NCBI GenBank assembly: GCA_937903005.1
Contig: CALFNR010000210.1
Coordinates: 1-64,000, forward strand
Length of the DNA: 64,000 nucleotides
Direction of reading: 5' to 3'
Origin: Clostridium_AI sp002297865
GTDB taxonomy: Bacteria; Bacillota; Clostridia; Lachnospirales; Lachnospiraceae
Shown here: one piece after another, positions 54,410-63,301 of the stretch
How the letters are laid out: each line of letters begins with the position of its first letter
How positions within the stretch are numbered: the first letter of the stretch is position 1
Position numbers and translations under genes: made by a program
The notes under the pieces: generated by a model
What the model was told of the DNA's origin: nothing
Databases searched by the model: none
What the model saw: the letters and a program-made list of their open reading frames with translations, nothing else

Positions 54410-54496
54410 GTAGCACTCCTCAATTTTATTAGTGTAATTACATATGGTATAATTCTTTTTCTATGTTATAATACAAAATATAACAGGAGGTACCTT

Positions 54497-55603
54497 ATGC
54501 AAATATTTCAAAAAAATCTTTCAGTATCCATGCCTTATGAGTTCTCACCTGACAAATCAATAGAGGAAACTGAAATTCTATTATTTGATATTGAAACAAC
54601 TGGTTTTTCACCTGATATTTCAAGTATTTACTTTATCGGCTGTTGTTATTACCAAAATAGTTCCTGGAAGCTTATCCAGTTTTTCGCAGATGATTACATT
54701 AGTGAACAAACTATATTACAAAATTTTATTGATTTTGCAAAAGACTATAGAGTAATGATTCATTACAATGGCAATGGTTTTGATATTCCATACCTGCAAA
54801 AAAAGCTCCTACACTACCATATGATTTTTTCATTTGATTCTTTCCTGCAAGTTGATTTATATAAAAAAATCTTTCCTTACAAGAAAATGCTTAGTCTGAC
54901 CAATTTAAAACAGAAGACAATTGAAGATTTCCTTAGCCTTCCTCGCGTTGACTCATATTCAGGCGGCGAATTGATTGAGATCTATGTATCCTATATGAAA
55001 GACAAATTTGGACACAAGACAACGATGCAAGACGACATGAACAAACTCCTGCTTCACAACGAGGAAGATGTGTGCAATCTAATTCGTATCACTTCTGTTC
55101 TGGCATATTGCGATATGTTTGAAGAAAGACAAACGAATTGTACCATTACTGTAGAAGATGAGCAAGTTATTCTTTCATTTTCCTTACGCAATCCTCTGCC
55201 AGTTTCCCTTACATGGGAAATAGAAAATCTTTCTTTTACAGCATCTGAATCAAACGCTATGTTACGAATTGCTTGTGCAAGAGGTGAATTAAAGTACTTT
55301 TATCCGAATTATAAGGATTATTACTACCTTCCAGCTGAAGATACTGCTATCCACAAAAGCGTGGCCGAATTTGTGGACAAGAATTATCGTGTAAAAGCAA
55401 AAGCCTCTACATGCTATACCAAAAAAAACGGTACATTTTTGCCACAGTTTCACGGAGGCTTAACCCCTTCCTTTCGAATCAATTATAAGGAAAAAGACAG
55501 TTTTATCGAATTAACGGATAAATTTCTTACTGATTCAGAGAAGCTCTCAGAATATGCTTTGATCGTATTACAACATCTGCTTCATACAATTAATCGACAA
55601 TAA
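54497..55603 (+). CDS. YprB-type ribonuclease H-like 3'-5' exonuclease
   Basis: A 368-residue protein with a DEDD exonuclease-like domain. The first acidic pair is ILLFDIETTGFSPDI, the second block MIHYNGNGFDIPYLQKKL, and the last block NKLLLHNEEDVCNLIRI. This matches the YprB RNase H-like family. The C-terminal ~130 residues are a separate domain without a recognised signature. Its substrate is unknown. The start is the ATG six bases after AGGAGG. It converges on rpmF, and a shared hairpin lies between them. Confidence 0.85.
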   Translation: MQIFQKNLSVSMPYEFSPDKSIEETEILLFDIETTGFSPDISSIYFIGCCYYQNSSWKLIQFFADDYISEQTILQNFIDFAKDYRVMIHYNGNGFDIPYLQKKLLHYHMIFSFDSFLQVDLYKKIFPYKKMLSLTNLKQKTIEDFLSLPRVDSYSGGELIEIYVSYMKDKFGHKTTMQDDMNKLLLHNEEDVCNLIRITSVLAYCDMFEERQTNCTITVEDEQVILSFSLRNPLPVSLTWEIENLSFTASESNAMLRIACARGELKYFYPNYKDYYYLPAEDTAIHKSVAEFVDKNYRVKAKASTCYTKKNGTFLPQFHGGLTPSFRINYKEKDSFIELTDKFLTDSEKLSEYALIVLQHLLHTINRQ

Positions 55604-55634
55604 TAGTTTTTTCTATTTAATTAAATGCATTGCA

Positions 55635-55674
55635 TAAAAAAACCATCATGCGCTAATTAAGCACCATGATGGTT
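55635..55674. terminator. Bidirectional terminator between the YprB-type gene and rpmF
   Basis: AACCATCATG/CATGATGGTT arms around a 14-base loop. On the minus strand a T tract follows directly; on the plus strand the tract is weaker (TTTCTC). Confidence 0.8.
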
Positions 55675-55691
55675 TCTCTATAATCTACTAA

Positions 55692-55871
55692 TTATTCAGC
55701 AGAAATGATTTCCTTTTTATTATATGAACCACAAGCTTTACATACTCTATGTGGCATCATTAACTCTCCACATTTGCTGCATTTAACAAGATTTGGAGCA
55801 GTCATTTTCCAGTTAGCTCTACGCTTATCTCTTCTTGCTTTAGAATGTTTATTCTTTGGACAGATTGACAT
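55692..55871 (-). CDS. rpmF: 50S ribosomal protein L32
   Basis: A 59-residue L32 with the classic start MSICPKNKHSKARRDKRRANWKM and a zinc ribbon CSKCGELMMPHRVCKACG, so it is the zinc-binding (C+) form. The ribosome site GGAGGTG lies inside the last codons of yceD, whose stop is two bases before the ATG. This ties its translation to yceD. The plsX gene often found next is absent; a terminator follows instead. Confidence 0.97.
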   Translation of the reverse strand: MSICPKNKHSKARRDKRRANWKMTAPNLVKCSKCGELMMPHRVCKACGSYNKKEIISAE

Positions 55872-55873
55872 AT

Positions 55874-56401
55874 TTACACCTCCTTAAACTTCTCGAAGAC
55901 ATCTTGAAATACTGACATTCTCGGATCAATTACTGTTCGATCACATTGACATGTTCCATTGTTCAGATTCTTTCCACACACATTGCAAATTCCTTTGCAA
56001 TCTTCACTACATAAAACTTTCATTGGAAAATCCAATAAAATCTCATTATAGACGAAACGGTCGACATCTAAATCATATCCTTCGACATAATTTATCTCAT
56101 CTAGGTCATCTATTCTATCTTGTGATGTTTCACGGAAATCTAACTCTTTCGATACACTTATCTCAAATGTCGTTTCCACATCTTCAAGGCATCTACTACA
56201 TGGAAGCATAAGCGATACTATTGTGGACCCTTCCACATGAACTTTCCTCTCACCCGTACAGGTAATCGTTAAGTCAACGGGATTCTTTTTCACAAAGTTA
56301 TACTCTGTTCCATCCAGCTTAAAGCATTCCATATCAATTGGAACAACCACGTGTTGGACCTTGTCCTTCACTGACATAATCTCTGATAAATTAATTAACA
56401 T
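55874..56401 (-). CDS. yceD: YceD/DUF177 family protein
   Basis: A 175-residue protein of the DUF177 family, which is linked to 23S rRNA/50S assembly in several bacteria. Two Cys clusters are visible: LPCSRCLEDVETTFEI and VLCSEDCKGICNVCGKNLNNGTCQC. The second probably binds zinc. It is directly upstream of and coupled to rpmF, the usual arrangement. AGGAG precedes the ATG. Confidence 0.93.
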   Translation of the reverse strand: MLINLSEIMSVKDKVQHVVVPIDMECFKLDGTEYNFVKKNPVDLTITCTGERKVHVEGSTIVSLMLPCSRCLEDVETTFEISVSKELDFRETSQDRIDDLDEINYVEGYDLDVDRFVYNEILLDFPMKVLCSEDCKGICNVCGKNLNNGTCQCDRTVIDPRMSVFQDVFEKFKEV

Positions 56402-56516
56402 AAATTATCTCCTAATCCTGTATTATCCACGGATTAAACTAGGATTTTTCCACACTTTCTTATTTATACCACAACTCATAGCAAATGTCAACAAAAATTG
56501 TGCTTCACATTTGCAA

Positions 56517-56550
56517 AAACTACACGCCAGACAGATATCGCCTGGCGTGT
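56517..56550 (-). terminator. Terminator of the pta-ackA operon
   Basis: ACACGCCAG and CTGGCGTGT arms around an 11-base loop, then TAGTTTTTG on the minus strand. Confidence 0.85.
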
Positions 56551-56576
56551 AAATAATTAGTATTTTCTAAGTTCAA

Positions 56577-57764
56577 CTAGATTAACGCTACTGTTTCACG
56601 AGCAATTGCTAATTCTTCATTCGTTGGAACTACGAATACTTTTACTTTGCCTTCTTTGGAGATAAGTTTCTCTTCCCCACGTACTTTGTTCGCTTCTAGA
56701 TCTGCTTCGATACCTAAATATCCTAAGTAAGACATAACTTTTTCACGAACAACATGGTCATTTTCACCTACACCTGCTGTAAATGCAATTGCGTCTACTC
56801 CATTCATAGCTGCCACATAGCCGCCAACTACTTTTGCAACATTGTAAGCAAATACATCAACTGCATTTTTTGCTTTTTCGTTACCAGCATTGGAAGCGTC
56901 ATCTAAGTCTCTAAAGTCACTGGATAGATTACCAGACATACCATAAACACCAGATTCTTTATTTAAAACATTCATTACTTCTGAAATTGTTTTATTTTCT
57001 TTGTTTGCAATGAATTCAACGATGGCTGGATCAATGCTGCCAGATCTTGTACCCATTGGTACACCTTCTAAAGGAGTTAATCCCATGCTTGTATCAACAG
57101 ATTCACCGTTTAATACAGCTGAGATACTAGAACCGTTACCTAAATGGCAAACGATTACTTTAGAATTATTTTTATCTAAACCAGCAAGTTCGATAAGTCT
57201 CTTAGAAACAAAGCTATGGCTTGTTCCGTGGAAACCGTATCTTCTTACTTTGTAATCTTCATAATATCTGTCAGGTACAGCATATGTGTAAGCTTTTTTA
57301 GGCATTGTCTGATGGAAAGCAGTATCGAATACAGCTACCATAGGAACCCCTGGTAAAGCTTCCTGGCATGCAGAAATACCAATTAAGTTAGCAGGATTGT
57401 GTAATGGAGCTAAATCATTACAGTCTTTGATTGCTTCAATTACTTCTTTAGTAATTACTACAGATTTTGCAAATTTTTCACCACCATGAACTACTCTATG
57501 TCCAACAGCACCGATTTCTTTTAAGTCTTTAATTACACCTGTTTTTGGATCAGCAAGTGCATCTAATACGATTTTAATCGCATCTGTATGATCCTTCATT
57601 GTAGAATCAATTGTATATTTTTCACCGTTTGCTGGTTTGAATGTAAAACGGCCATCTATACCGATTCTTTCGCAAAGACCTGACGCTAAAGCTTTTTCGC
57701 TGTCAGAGTCGATTAACTGATACTTTAAAGAAGAACTACCACAATTTATTACTAAAACATCCAT
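56577..57764 (-). CDS. ackA: Acetate kinase
   Basis: Interconverts acetyl phosphate and acetate with ATP formation. The 395-residue ASKHA-fold kinase shows LVINCGSSSLKYQLID, GAVGHRVVHGGEKF, RYGFHGTSHSFVSKR, KVIVCHLGNGSSISAVLNG, DTSMGLTPLEGVPMGTRSGSIDPAI and FTAGVGENDHVVRE. It lies 21 bases after pta, so acetyl-CoA is turned into acetate and ATP by one operon, as in fermenting anaerobes. GAGG precedes the ATG. Confidence 0.98.
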   Translation of the reverse strand: MDVLVINCGSSSLKYQLIDSDSEKALASGLCERIGIDGRFTFKPANGEKYTIDSTMKDHTDAIKIVLDALADPKTGVIKDLKEIGAVGHRVVHGGEKFAKSVVITKEVIEAIKDCNDLAPLHNPANLIGISACQEALPGVPMVAVFDTAFHQTMPKKAYTYAVPDRYYEDYKVRRYGFHGTSHSFVSKRLIELAGLDKNNSKVIVCHLGNGSSISAVLNGESVDTSMGLTPLEGVPMGTRSGSIDPAIVEFIANKENKTISEVMNVLNKESGVYGMSGNLSSDFRDLDDASNAGNEKAKNAVDVFAYNVAKVVGGYVAAMNGVDAIAFTAGVGENDHVVREKVMSYLGYLGIEADLEANKVRGEEKLISKEGKVKVFVVPTNEELAIARETVALI

Positions 57765-57785
57765 TTTACTTAAACCTCACTATAA

Positions 57786-58787
57786 TTAATTTGCTTGTGC
57801 CTGAACTGCTGTAATTGCAACAACACCTACGATATCATCAGCAGAGCATCCTCTGGATAAATCGTTAACTGGTTTTGCAATACCTTGAGTTAAAGGACCA
57901 TAAGCTTCTGCTTTTGCCAAACGTTGTACTAATTTGTATCCATTATTACCTGCATCTAAGTCTGGGAAGATAAGAACATTAGCATGTCCAGCAATATCAC
58001 TGCCTGGTGCTTTAAAAGAACCGATGCTTGGGACGATCGCAGCATCTACCTGGTATTCTCCATCGATTGGAATTTCTGGGTATAATTCATTGGCAATTTT
58101 TGTAGCTTCTACTACTTTGTCAACATCAGCATGTTTTGCACTACCCTTTGTAGAATGAGAAATCATAGCAACTTTAGGATTTTCCTGAACTAATAATTCA
58201 AAACTGTGAGCACTTGTTGCTGCAATATGAGCTAACTCTTCTGAAGTAGGATTCTGGTTAAGTCCAGAGTCACCAAATACGAAGATACCATTTGCACCAT
58301 ATTCACAGTCAGGTACAACCATAACAAAGATAGCGGAAACTAATTTTGTTCCTGGTCTTGTTTTTAAAATCTGTAAAGAAGGTCTTAATACATCTGCTGT
58401 AGCGTGGCAAGCACCTGCTACCATACCATCTGCATCACCTGCTTTAACCATAGTAACACCAAAATATAAGAAATCTTTCGTTAATAACTCTCTTGCCTGA
58501 TCGGGAGTCATACCTTTGCTTTTTCTGCATTCACATAAAATAGCAACATATTCTTCAAGCTTATCGCAATTATCTGGATCAACAAAATTAGCTCCTGTTA
58601 AATCGTATCCGTATGATTCTGCTTTCTGAACAACTTTATCTCTATTTCCAAGTAATACCAAATCAGCAATATCTTCTTCCATAATCGTTACTGCTGCCTG
58701 GATTGTTCTAACATCATTTGTTTCTGGTAAAACAATTGTCTTTTTGTCTTTTTTCGCTCTGGCTTTAATTACATCTATAAATGACAC
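57786..58787 (-). CDS. pta: Phosphate acetyltransferase
   Basis: Forms acetyl phosphate from acetyl-CoA, the first step toward acetate. The 333-residue short form has no regulatory N-terminal domain. Typical segments include KKTIVLPETNDVRT, MVKAGDADGMVAGACHATADVLRPSLQI, AIFVMVVPDCEYGANGIFVFGDSGLN, SFKAPGSDIAGHANVLIFPDLDAGN and GPLTQGIAKPVNDLSRGCSADDIVGV. The start is GTG eight bases after AGGAG; the longer ATG frame upstream has no ribosome site. A consensus promoter lies about 110 bases upstream. Confidence 0.96.
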   Translation of the reverse strand: MSFIDVIKARAKKDKKTIVLPETNDVRTIQAAVTIMEEDIADLVLLGNRDKVVQKAESYGYDLTGANFVDPDNCDKLEEYVAILCECRKSKGMTPDQARELLTKDFLYFGVTMVKAGDADGMVAGACHATADVLRPSLQILKTRPGTKLVSAIFVMVVPDCEYGANGIFVFGDSGLNQNPTSEELAHIAATSAHSFELLVQENPKVAMISHSTKGSAKHADVDKVVEATKIANELYPEIPIDGEYQVDAAIVPSIGSFKAPGSDIAGHANVLIFPDLDAGNNGYKLVQRLAKAEAYGPLTQGIAKPVNDLSRGCSADDIVGVVAITAVQAQAN

Positions 58788-58896
58788 GATAAAGACTCCT
58801 TTCTCAACTTGTAATCTCGTTTTTTTATTCATTGCGATGGAAAGTAAATACATTCTTTCCCCATAACTTTTCATGCATGGTCGCGTTCCGTCGTTT

Positions 58897-58925
58897 ATTA
58901 TATACCAACAAATTAAGTTTCACAA
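58897..58925 (-). promoter_or_regulatory. Sigma-A promoter of pta-ackA
   Basis: On the minus strand TTGTGA, exactly 17 bases, and a perfect TATAAT, placed to give a leader of about 100 bases before pta. Confidence 0.8.
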
Positions 58926-59058
58926 GCCCAATCCATCTTAATTTTCGTACTAAATTCAGTACAATTCATTTGTTAAAAACTTCTCATACTTTCAATCGAT
59001 TTATTCAAAGATGCAAGAAATTTTTGCATAATTATTCATTTTTGATGAATTTTTACTA

Positions 59059-59925
59059 TTATCTTTTTTCCCCAAAGAAAAAGATTGCAAGACAGCCCGG
59101 ACCAGTGTGAGAAGCGATAACAGGTTCCAAAGCTTCCAGCATGATGTCTTTCGGATTCAGTTCCATCATTTTTTCTTTCATATATAACGCGTCTTCTTCA
59201 CAATCTGCATGCGCAATACCAAAAACCTGATTTTCTGGTTCTTTCACAGATTCCTTCATCTGATGAAACAATTCATCCAACGCTTTCTTTCTTCCTCTTG
59301 CTTTACCATATACCTTAAGATGACCTTCATTATCCATATTCATTACTGGCTTAATGCTAAGAGCAGAACCAAACACTGCTGCAACAGTTGAGATTCTTCC
59401 ACCTCGTTTTAAAAAGAACAAATCATCTACAGTAAACCAATGACACATGTTAAGCTTGTTCTCTTCTAACCATGCTGCCGTCTCTTCCATGGTTTTTCCT
59501 TCGTTTCTAAGCTTACATGCATAGTAAACCAATAACCCTTCCCCAAGAGTAGCACCTAATGTATCTACACAACGTATCTTGGAATCTTGATATGTTTCTT
59601 GCAAGTCAGAAGCAGCTAGCGATACAGACTGAAACGATCCACTAAGACCTGATGAAAAACCAATGTAGAGAATGTCTTTCTTCTCTTTCATCAGTTCACC
59701 CATGTAAGCTGTTGCTTTCTCTACATTAACTAATGATGTTCTAATATGTGCTTTACTATTCAATTTTTCATAAAAATAAGTTAAATCATTTTTCTGCCCT
59801 GGAATATAGGAAGAAAACTCTTCATCCTCAATATAATATGACAAAGACAAAATATGAAGATTATTCTCTTCGATGAAAGCCTGTGGCAGATTTGCTGAAC
59901 TATCTGTAACAATTTCAAATAACAT
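59059..59925 (-). CDS. DegV family (fatty-acid-binding) protein
   Basis: A 288-residue DegV/FakB-type protein. These bind one fatty acid; FakB members present it to the kinase FakA. The signature EIVTDSSANLP lies at the start, RTSLVNVEKATAYM follows, and IGFSSGLSGSFQSVSLAA and FTVDDLFFLKRGGRIS are present. No fakA gene is in the window, so the role is by family only. It is monocistronic, in the gap between pta and tmcAL. Confidence 0.9.
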   Translation of the reverse strand: MLFEIVTDSSANLPQAFIEENNLHILSLSYYIEDEEFSSYIPGQKNDLTYFYEKLNSKAHIRTSLVNVEKATAYMGELMKEKKDILYIGFSSGLSGSFQSVSLAASDLQETYQDSKIRCVDTLGATLGEGLLVYYACKLRNEGKTMEETAAWLEENKLNMCHWFTVDDLFFLKRGGRISTVAAVFGSALSIKPVMNMDNEGHLKVYGKARGRKKALDELFHQMKESVKEPENQVFGIAHADCEEDALYMKEKMMELNPKDIMLEALEPVIASHTGPGCLAIFFFGEKR

Positions 59926-60126
59926 AAGTTTTCCCCCTGTGTATGTTTATATTAGTGTCATTATGCAAATTATAAGTTATTCTAATAGCCATTTCAACCC
60001 ATATTTATAAGATTATTCTACATCATTTCAATTTACAATATACATTTTCCATAAAATCAGTAAAACTTGCACCTATTTATCAAACTGGATATAATACAAT
60101 ATATCTATTTCATTGGAGGTTTATGT

Positions 60127-61389
60127 ATGACGAATCAAAAGACCGTGGGAATTGTTGCAGAATACAACCCCTTTCACAACGGACATCTCTATCAGCTTAG
60201 AGAAGCCAAACGCCTTTCAGGTGCTGATTTTGCAGTTGCGATTATGAGCGGTTCCTTTGTACAGCGTGGCACTCCTGCATTTCTTGACAAAATGAATCGC
60301 ACAAAAATGGCTCTGGAAAGCGGAATTGACCTTGTAATCGAACTTCCTGTTCGTTATGCAACTGCCAGTGCTGAATATTTCTCTACGGGTGCTATTGCTT
60401 TATTAGAAAACCTTGGAATCATTGATTCTTTATGTTTTGGAAGTGAATGTGGGGACACAAAATCGATGAAAATTATTGCAGAATATATACAAAAAGACTG
60501 TGATGATTTTAACAAATCAATCTCCAAACATGTAAGAAACGGACTTTCTTTCCCTGTTGCAAGGGAAAAAGCATTGCATGAACATTGTAACTCTATCCCC
60601 GAAAATACTGTTCGTGATATTATTTCTTCACCAAATAATATATTAGGTATTGAATATTTAAAAGCTCTTTCCTATTTTAATAGCAATATAGCACCATTTA
60701 CAGTGAAACGAAAGCAGACAGGCTATCATGATCTTTCCCTAGATATGGCTTCCGATGAAGATTACTCCATACATTCTGCTACAGCAATTCGCTCTTCATT
60801 GGAAAACCAAGCTGCTTTAGAATCAATCCGTTCCAGTGTACCTGACAATGTTTATCAGTTGCTTGAAGGTGCTAAAACATATCCCGTTACCAGTAATCTT
60901 CTCTCTGATATGCTTTATTATGCTATCGCTACAAGCACCGTTGAAGAATTATCCTCCATTCAGGACATTACCCCTGATTTGGCACGTACCATCAAAAACA
61001 GCTTGTCTGAATATGAAGATTTCGAACAGTTTATTTTTGTACTAAAATCAAAACAATTTACTTATACAAGAATTAGCCGCTGCCTACTTCATATCCTCTT
61101 GGGTATAAAAAATTACAACATAAAAGGATTGACTTCAACAGAAATTGCACCTTATGCTAGAGTTCTAGGATTTCGTCGTCCTGCTTCTGTTTTGCTAAAA
61201 GAAGCCAAGTACAAAAGCAAAATTCCTATTATAACAAAAATGGCCGATGCCGAAAACTTCCTCAATCTTTACGCTTACCAGATGTTATCGGAAGATATCT
61301 TCGCCACCAGCCTGTATAACCGCCTGGTATATCAGTCCTTTGGTTTGAAAGGCAAACATGATATCCAAACTTCACCAATTATTCTATAA
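60127..61389 (+). CDS. tmcAL: tRNA(Met) cytidine acetate ligase
   Basis: Also known as YlbM. It uses ATP and acetate to acetylate C34 of the elongator tRNA-Met (ac4C), securing AUG decoding. The nucleotidyltransferase motif is complete in VGIVAEYNPFHNGHLYQL (HxGH) near residue 10, with FAVAIMSGSFVQRGTPAF and SEYSIHSATAIR-like EDYSIHSATAIRSSL (ISSTxIR-type). The length of 420 is normal. The ATG is seven bases after GGAGG. It overlaps the end of pepF by 11 bases, convergently. Its acetate substrate is the product of the nearby pta-ackA pathway. Confidence 0.94.
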   Translation: MTNQKTVGIVAEYNPFHNGHLYQLREAKRLSGADFAVAIMSGSFVQRGTPAFLDKMNRTKMALESGIDLVIELPVRYATASAEYFSTGAIALLENLGIIDSLCFGSECGDTKSMKIIAEYIQKDCDDFNKSISKHVRNGLSFPVAREKALHEHCNSIPENTVRDIISSPNNILGIEYLKALSYFNSNIAPFTVKRKQTGYHDLSLDMASDEDYSIHSATAIRSSLENQAALESIRSSVPDNVYQLLEGAKTYPVTSNLLSDMLYYAIATSTVEELSSIQDITPDLARTIKNSLSEYEDFEQFIFVLKSKQFTYTRISRCLLHILLGIKNYNIKGLTSTEIAPYARVLGFRRPASVLLKEAKYKSKIPIITKMADAENFLNLYAYQMLSEDIFATSLYNRLVYQSFGLKGKHDIQTSPIIL

Positions 61390-63181
61390 GTTCTTCTAAT
61401 TGATCTACTAAATCAGCAAATACTTTTAAAGCCTGTTCCACAGGTTCTTTGGAACTCATGTCCACTCCTGCCCCTTTTAGTAGATCGATTGGATCTTTAC
61501 TGCTTCCACCACATAGGAAATTATGAATATACTCTTCCACTGCACTCTCGCCTTTTTCTAAAATGCGTTTCGATAAGGCAATTGCTGCAGAGTATCCTGT
61601 AGCGTACTGATATACATAAAAATTACGATAAAAATGAGGAATTCTTGCCCATTCCATAGCAATATCTTCGTCAATTACAACGTTATCTCCGTAATACTTT
61701 TTGTTTAAATCATAATACAATGCTGATAATGTTTCTGCCGTCAGCCCTTGACCTTCCTCTTCCATTTGATGGGTTAACATTTCAAATTCTGCAAACATTG
61801 TCTGGCGATATAGAGTACCACGGAACTGCTCCAAATGATAATTTATCAAGTAAGCCTTTTCTTTTTTATCCTTTGCATTTGCAATCAAGTGAGCCATTAA
61901 CAACGCTTCATTACAAGTAGATGCAACTTCTGCAACGAAAATACGATAACCTGCATAGGTGATTGGCTGATTTTTATCCGAATAATAACTATGAATTGCA
62001 TGGCCCATCTCGTGTGCTAAGGTGAAGGTATTTTTTAGATTATTTTGAAAATTCAAAAGCACAAACGGATGTGTTCCATAGGCTCCCCAGGAGTAAGCAC
62101 CACTTCTTTTCCCTTCGTTTTCGTAAATATCAATCCAGCCATTATCAAATCCCTCTTGCAAGATGGAAAGGTATTCTTCACCCAAAGGTTTTAATCCTTC
62201 TTTTACAATCTGCTTCGCCTCATCAAATGAGACTTCCATTTTAAAGTCTGATACAATTGGTGCAAAAATGTCATACATATGCAGTTCATCCACTTTAAGT
62301 GCTTTCTTTCGAATCTCCATGTATTTATACATAGCAGGAAGGTTTTCATGCACCGCCTCGATTAAATTCTTATAAACTTCAACTGGGATGCGGCTTCCAT
62401 TCAGGGCACTTTCCAAAGATGAATCGAATTTACGTGCTCTCGCATAAAAAATATCCTTCTTTACATTGGTGCTATATAGGCTTGCAAGCGTATTTTTTAA
62501 TTTTTTATAGGAAGAATAGAGACCTTTAAAGGCTTCTTCTCTTACTCTCCTGTCTGGACTTTCTAGCAATTTAATATAACGGCCATGTGTGATTTCTATT
62601 TCTTCTCCATCCTCATCTTTAATGATAGGGAATTTAATATCTGCATTATTTAACATAGAAAATGTATTATCCGGACCATCAGCAATTTCTGCAGTTTGCG
62701 CAAGCAACTCTTCCATTTCAGAAGATAATGTATGTGGCTTATCTTTCATAATTTCTTCAATCATACGCTGATACTGTAACAATTCTATCTTTTCTTCATA
62801 AAATGAACGGATTTTTTCCTCTGGAATTGTTAATATCTCTGGTGTTGCAAAAGATAATGCACTATTGACAGTCATCATTACATTTGTTGCTTTATCCGCA
62901 AGGTCCTGATACGTTCCATTCGTTGTATCCTCATGGAACTTCTGGTTTGCATAGACATACACACGTTCCACGAGTCCATCAACCTTATCACTTAACGACA
63001 GAAAAGAGTATAGACTTTCAGCGGAATCTCCTAATTTTCCTTGATACTGTTTTAATTCATCGACTAAGGTATGAATGACTTCGACTTCCTGTTGCCACTT
63101 ATCATCATTCTCATATAAATCTTCAATTTTCCACTTAAATTGTGGTTCTACTTCATTTCTCTTTTTCAATTTGTTAGCCAT
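61379..63181 (-). CDS. pepF: Oligoendopeptidase F
   Basis: A 600-residue cytoplasmic zinc endopeptidase of family M3 that degrades peptides of about 7-17 residues. The metal motif H-E-x-x-H is in TFTLAHEMGHAIHSYYS near residue 390, and EVASTCNEALLM carries the third ligand. The preceding YSWGAYGTHPFVLLNFQNN segment is also typical of the family. An AAAGGTGG site precedes the ATG. It is transcribed divergently from ylbJ with its own promoter. Confidence 0.96.
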   Translation of the reverse strand: MANKLKKRNEVEPQFKWKIEDLYENDDKWQQEVEVIHTLVDELKQYQGKLGDSAESLYSFLSLSDKVDGLVERVYVYANQKFHEDTTNGTYQDLADKATNVMMTVNSALSFATPEILTIPEEKIRSFYEEKIELLQYQRMIEEIMKDKPHTLSSEMEELLAQTAEIADGPDNTFSMLNNADIKFPIIKDEDGEEIEITHGRYIKLLESPDRRVREEAFKGLYSSYKKLKNTLASLYSTNVKKDIFYARARKFDSSLESALNGSRIPVEVYKNLIEAVHENLPAMYKYMEIRKKALKVDELHMYDIFAPIVSDFKMEVSFDEAKQIVKEGLKPLGEEYLSILQEGFDNGWIDIYENEGKRSGAYSWGAYGTHPFVLLNFQNNLKNTFTLAHEMGHAIHSYYSDKNQPITYAGYRIFVAEVASTCNEALLMAHLIANAKDKKEKAYLINYHLEQFRGTLYRQTMFAEFEMLTHQMEEEGQGLTAETLSALYYDLNKKYYGDNVVIDEDIAMEWARIPHFYRNFYVYQYATGYSAAIALSKRILEKGESAVEEYIHNFLCGGSSKDPIDLLKGAGVDMSSKEPVEQALKVFADLVDQLEELIE

Positions 63182-63245
63182 TTATTTACCACCTTTCTTG
63201 TTCACACTATGTAGTTTTCCCCTAGAGTTTTAGTTATACCCTCTT

Positions 63246-63274
63246 ACTATAAATCATAAAATATATGTAAGCAA
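63246..63274 (-). promoter_or_regulatory. Sigma-A promoter of pepF
   Basis: On the minus strand TTGCTT, 17 bases, TATAGT, about 60 bases before the pepF start codon. Confidence 0.6.
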
Positions 63275-63301
63275 TAGTTTTTATAGAAAGCAGGAAAACA
63301 A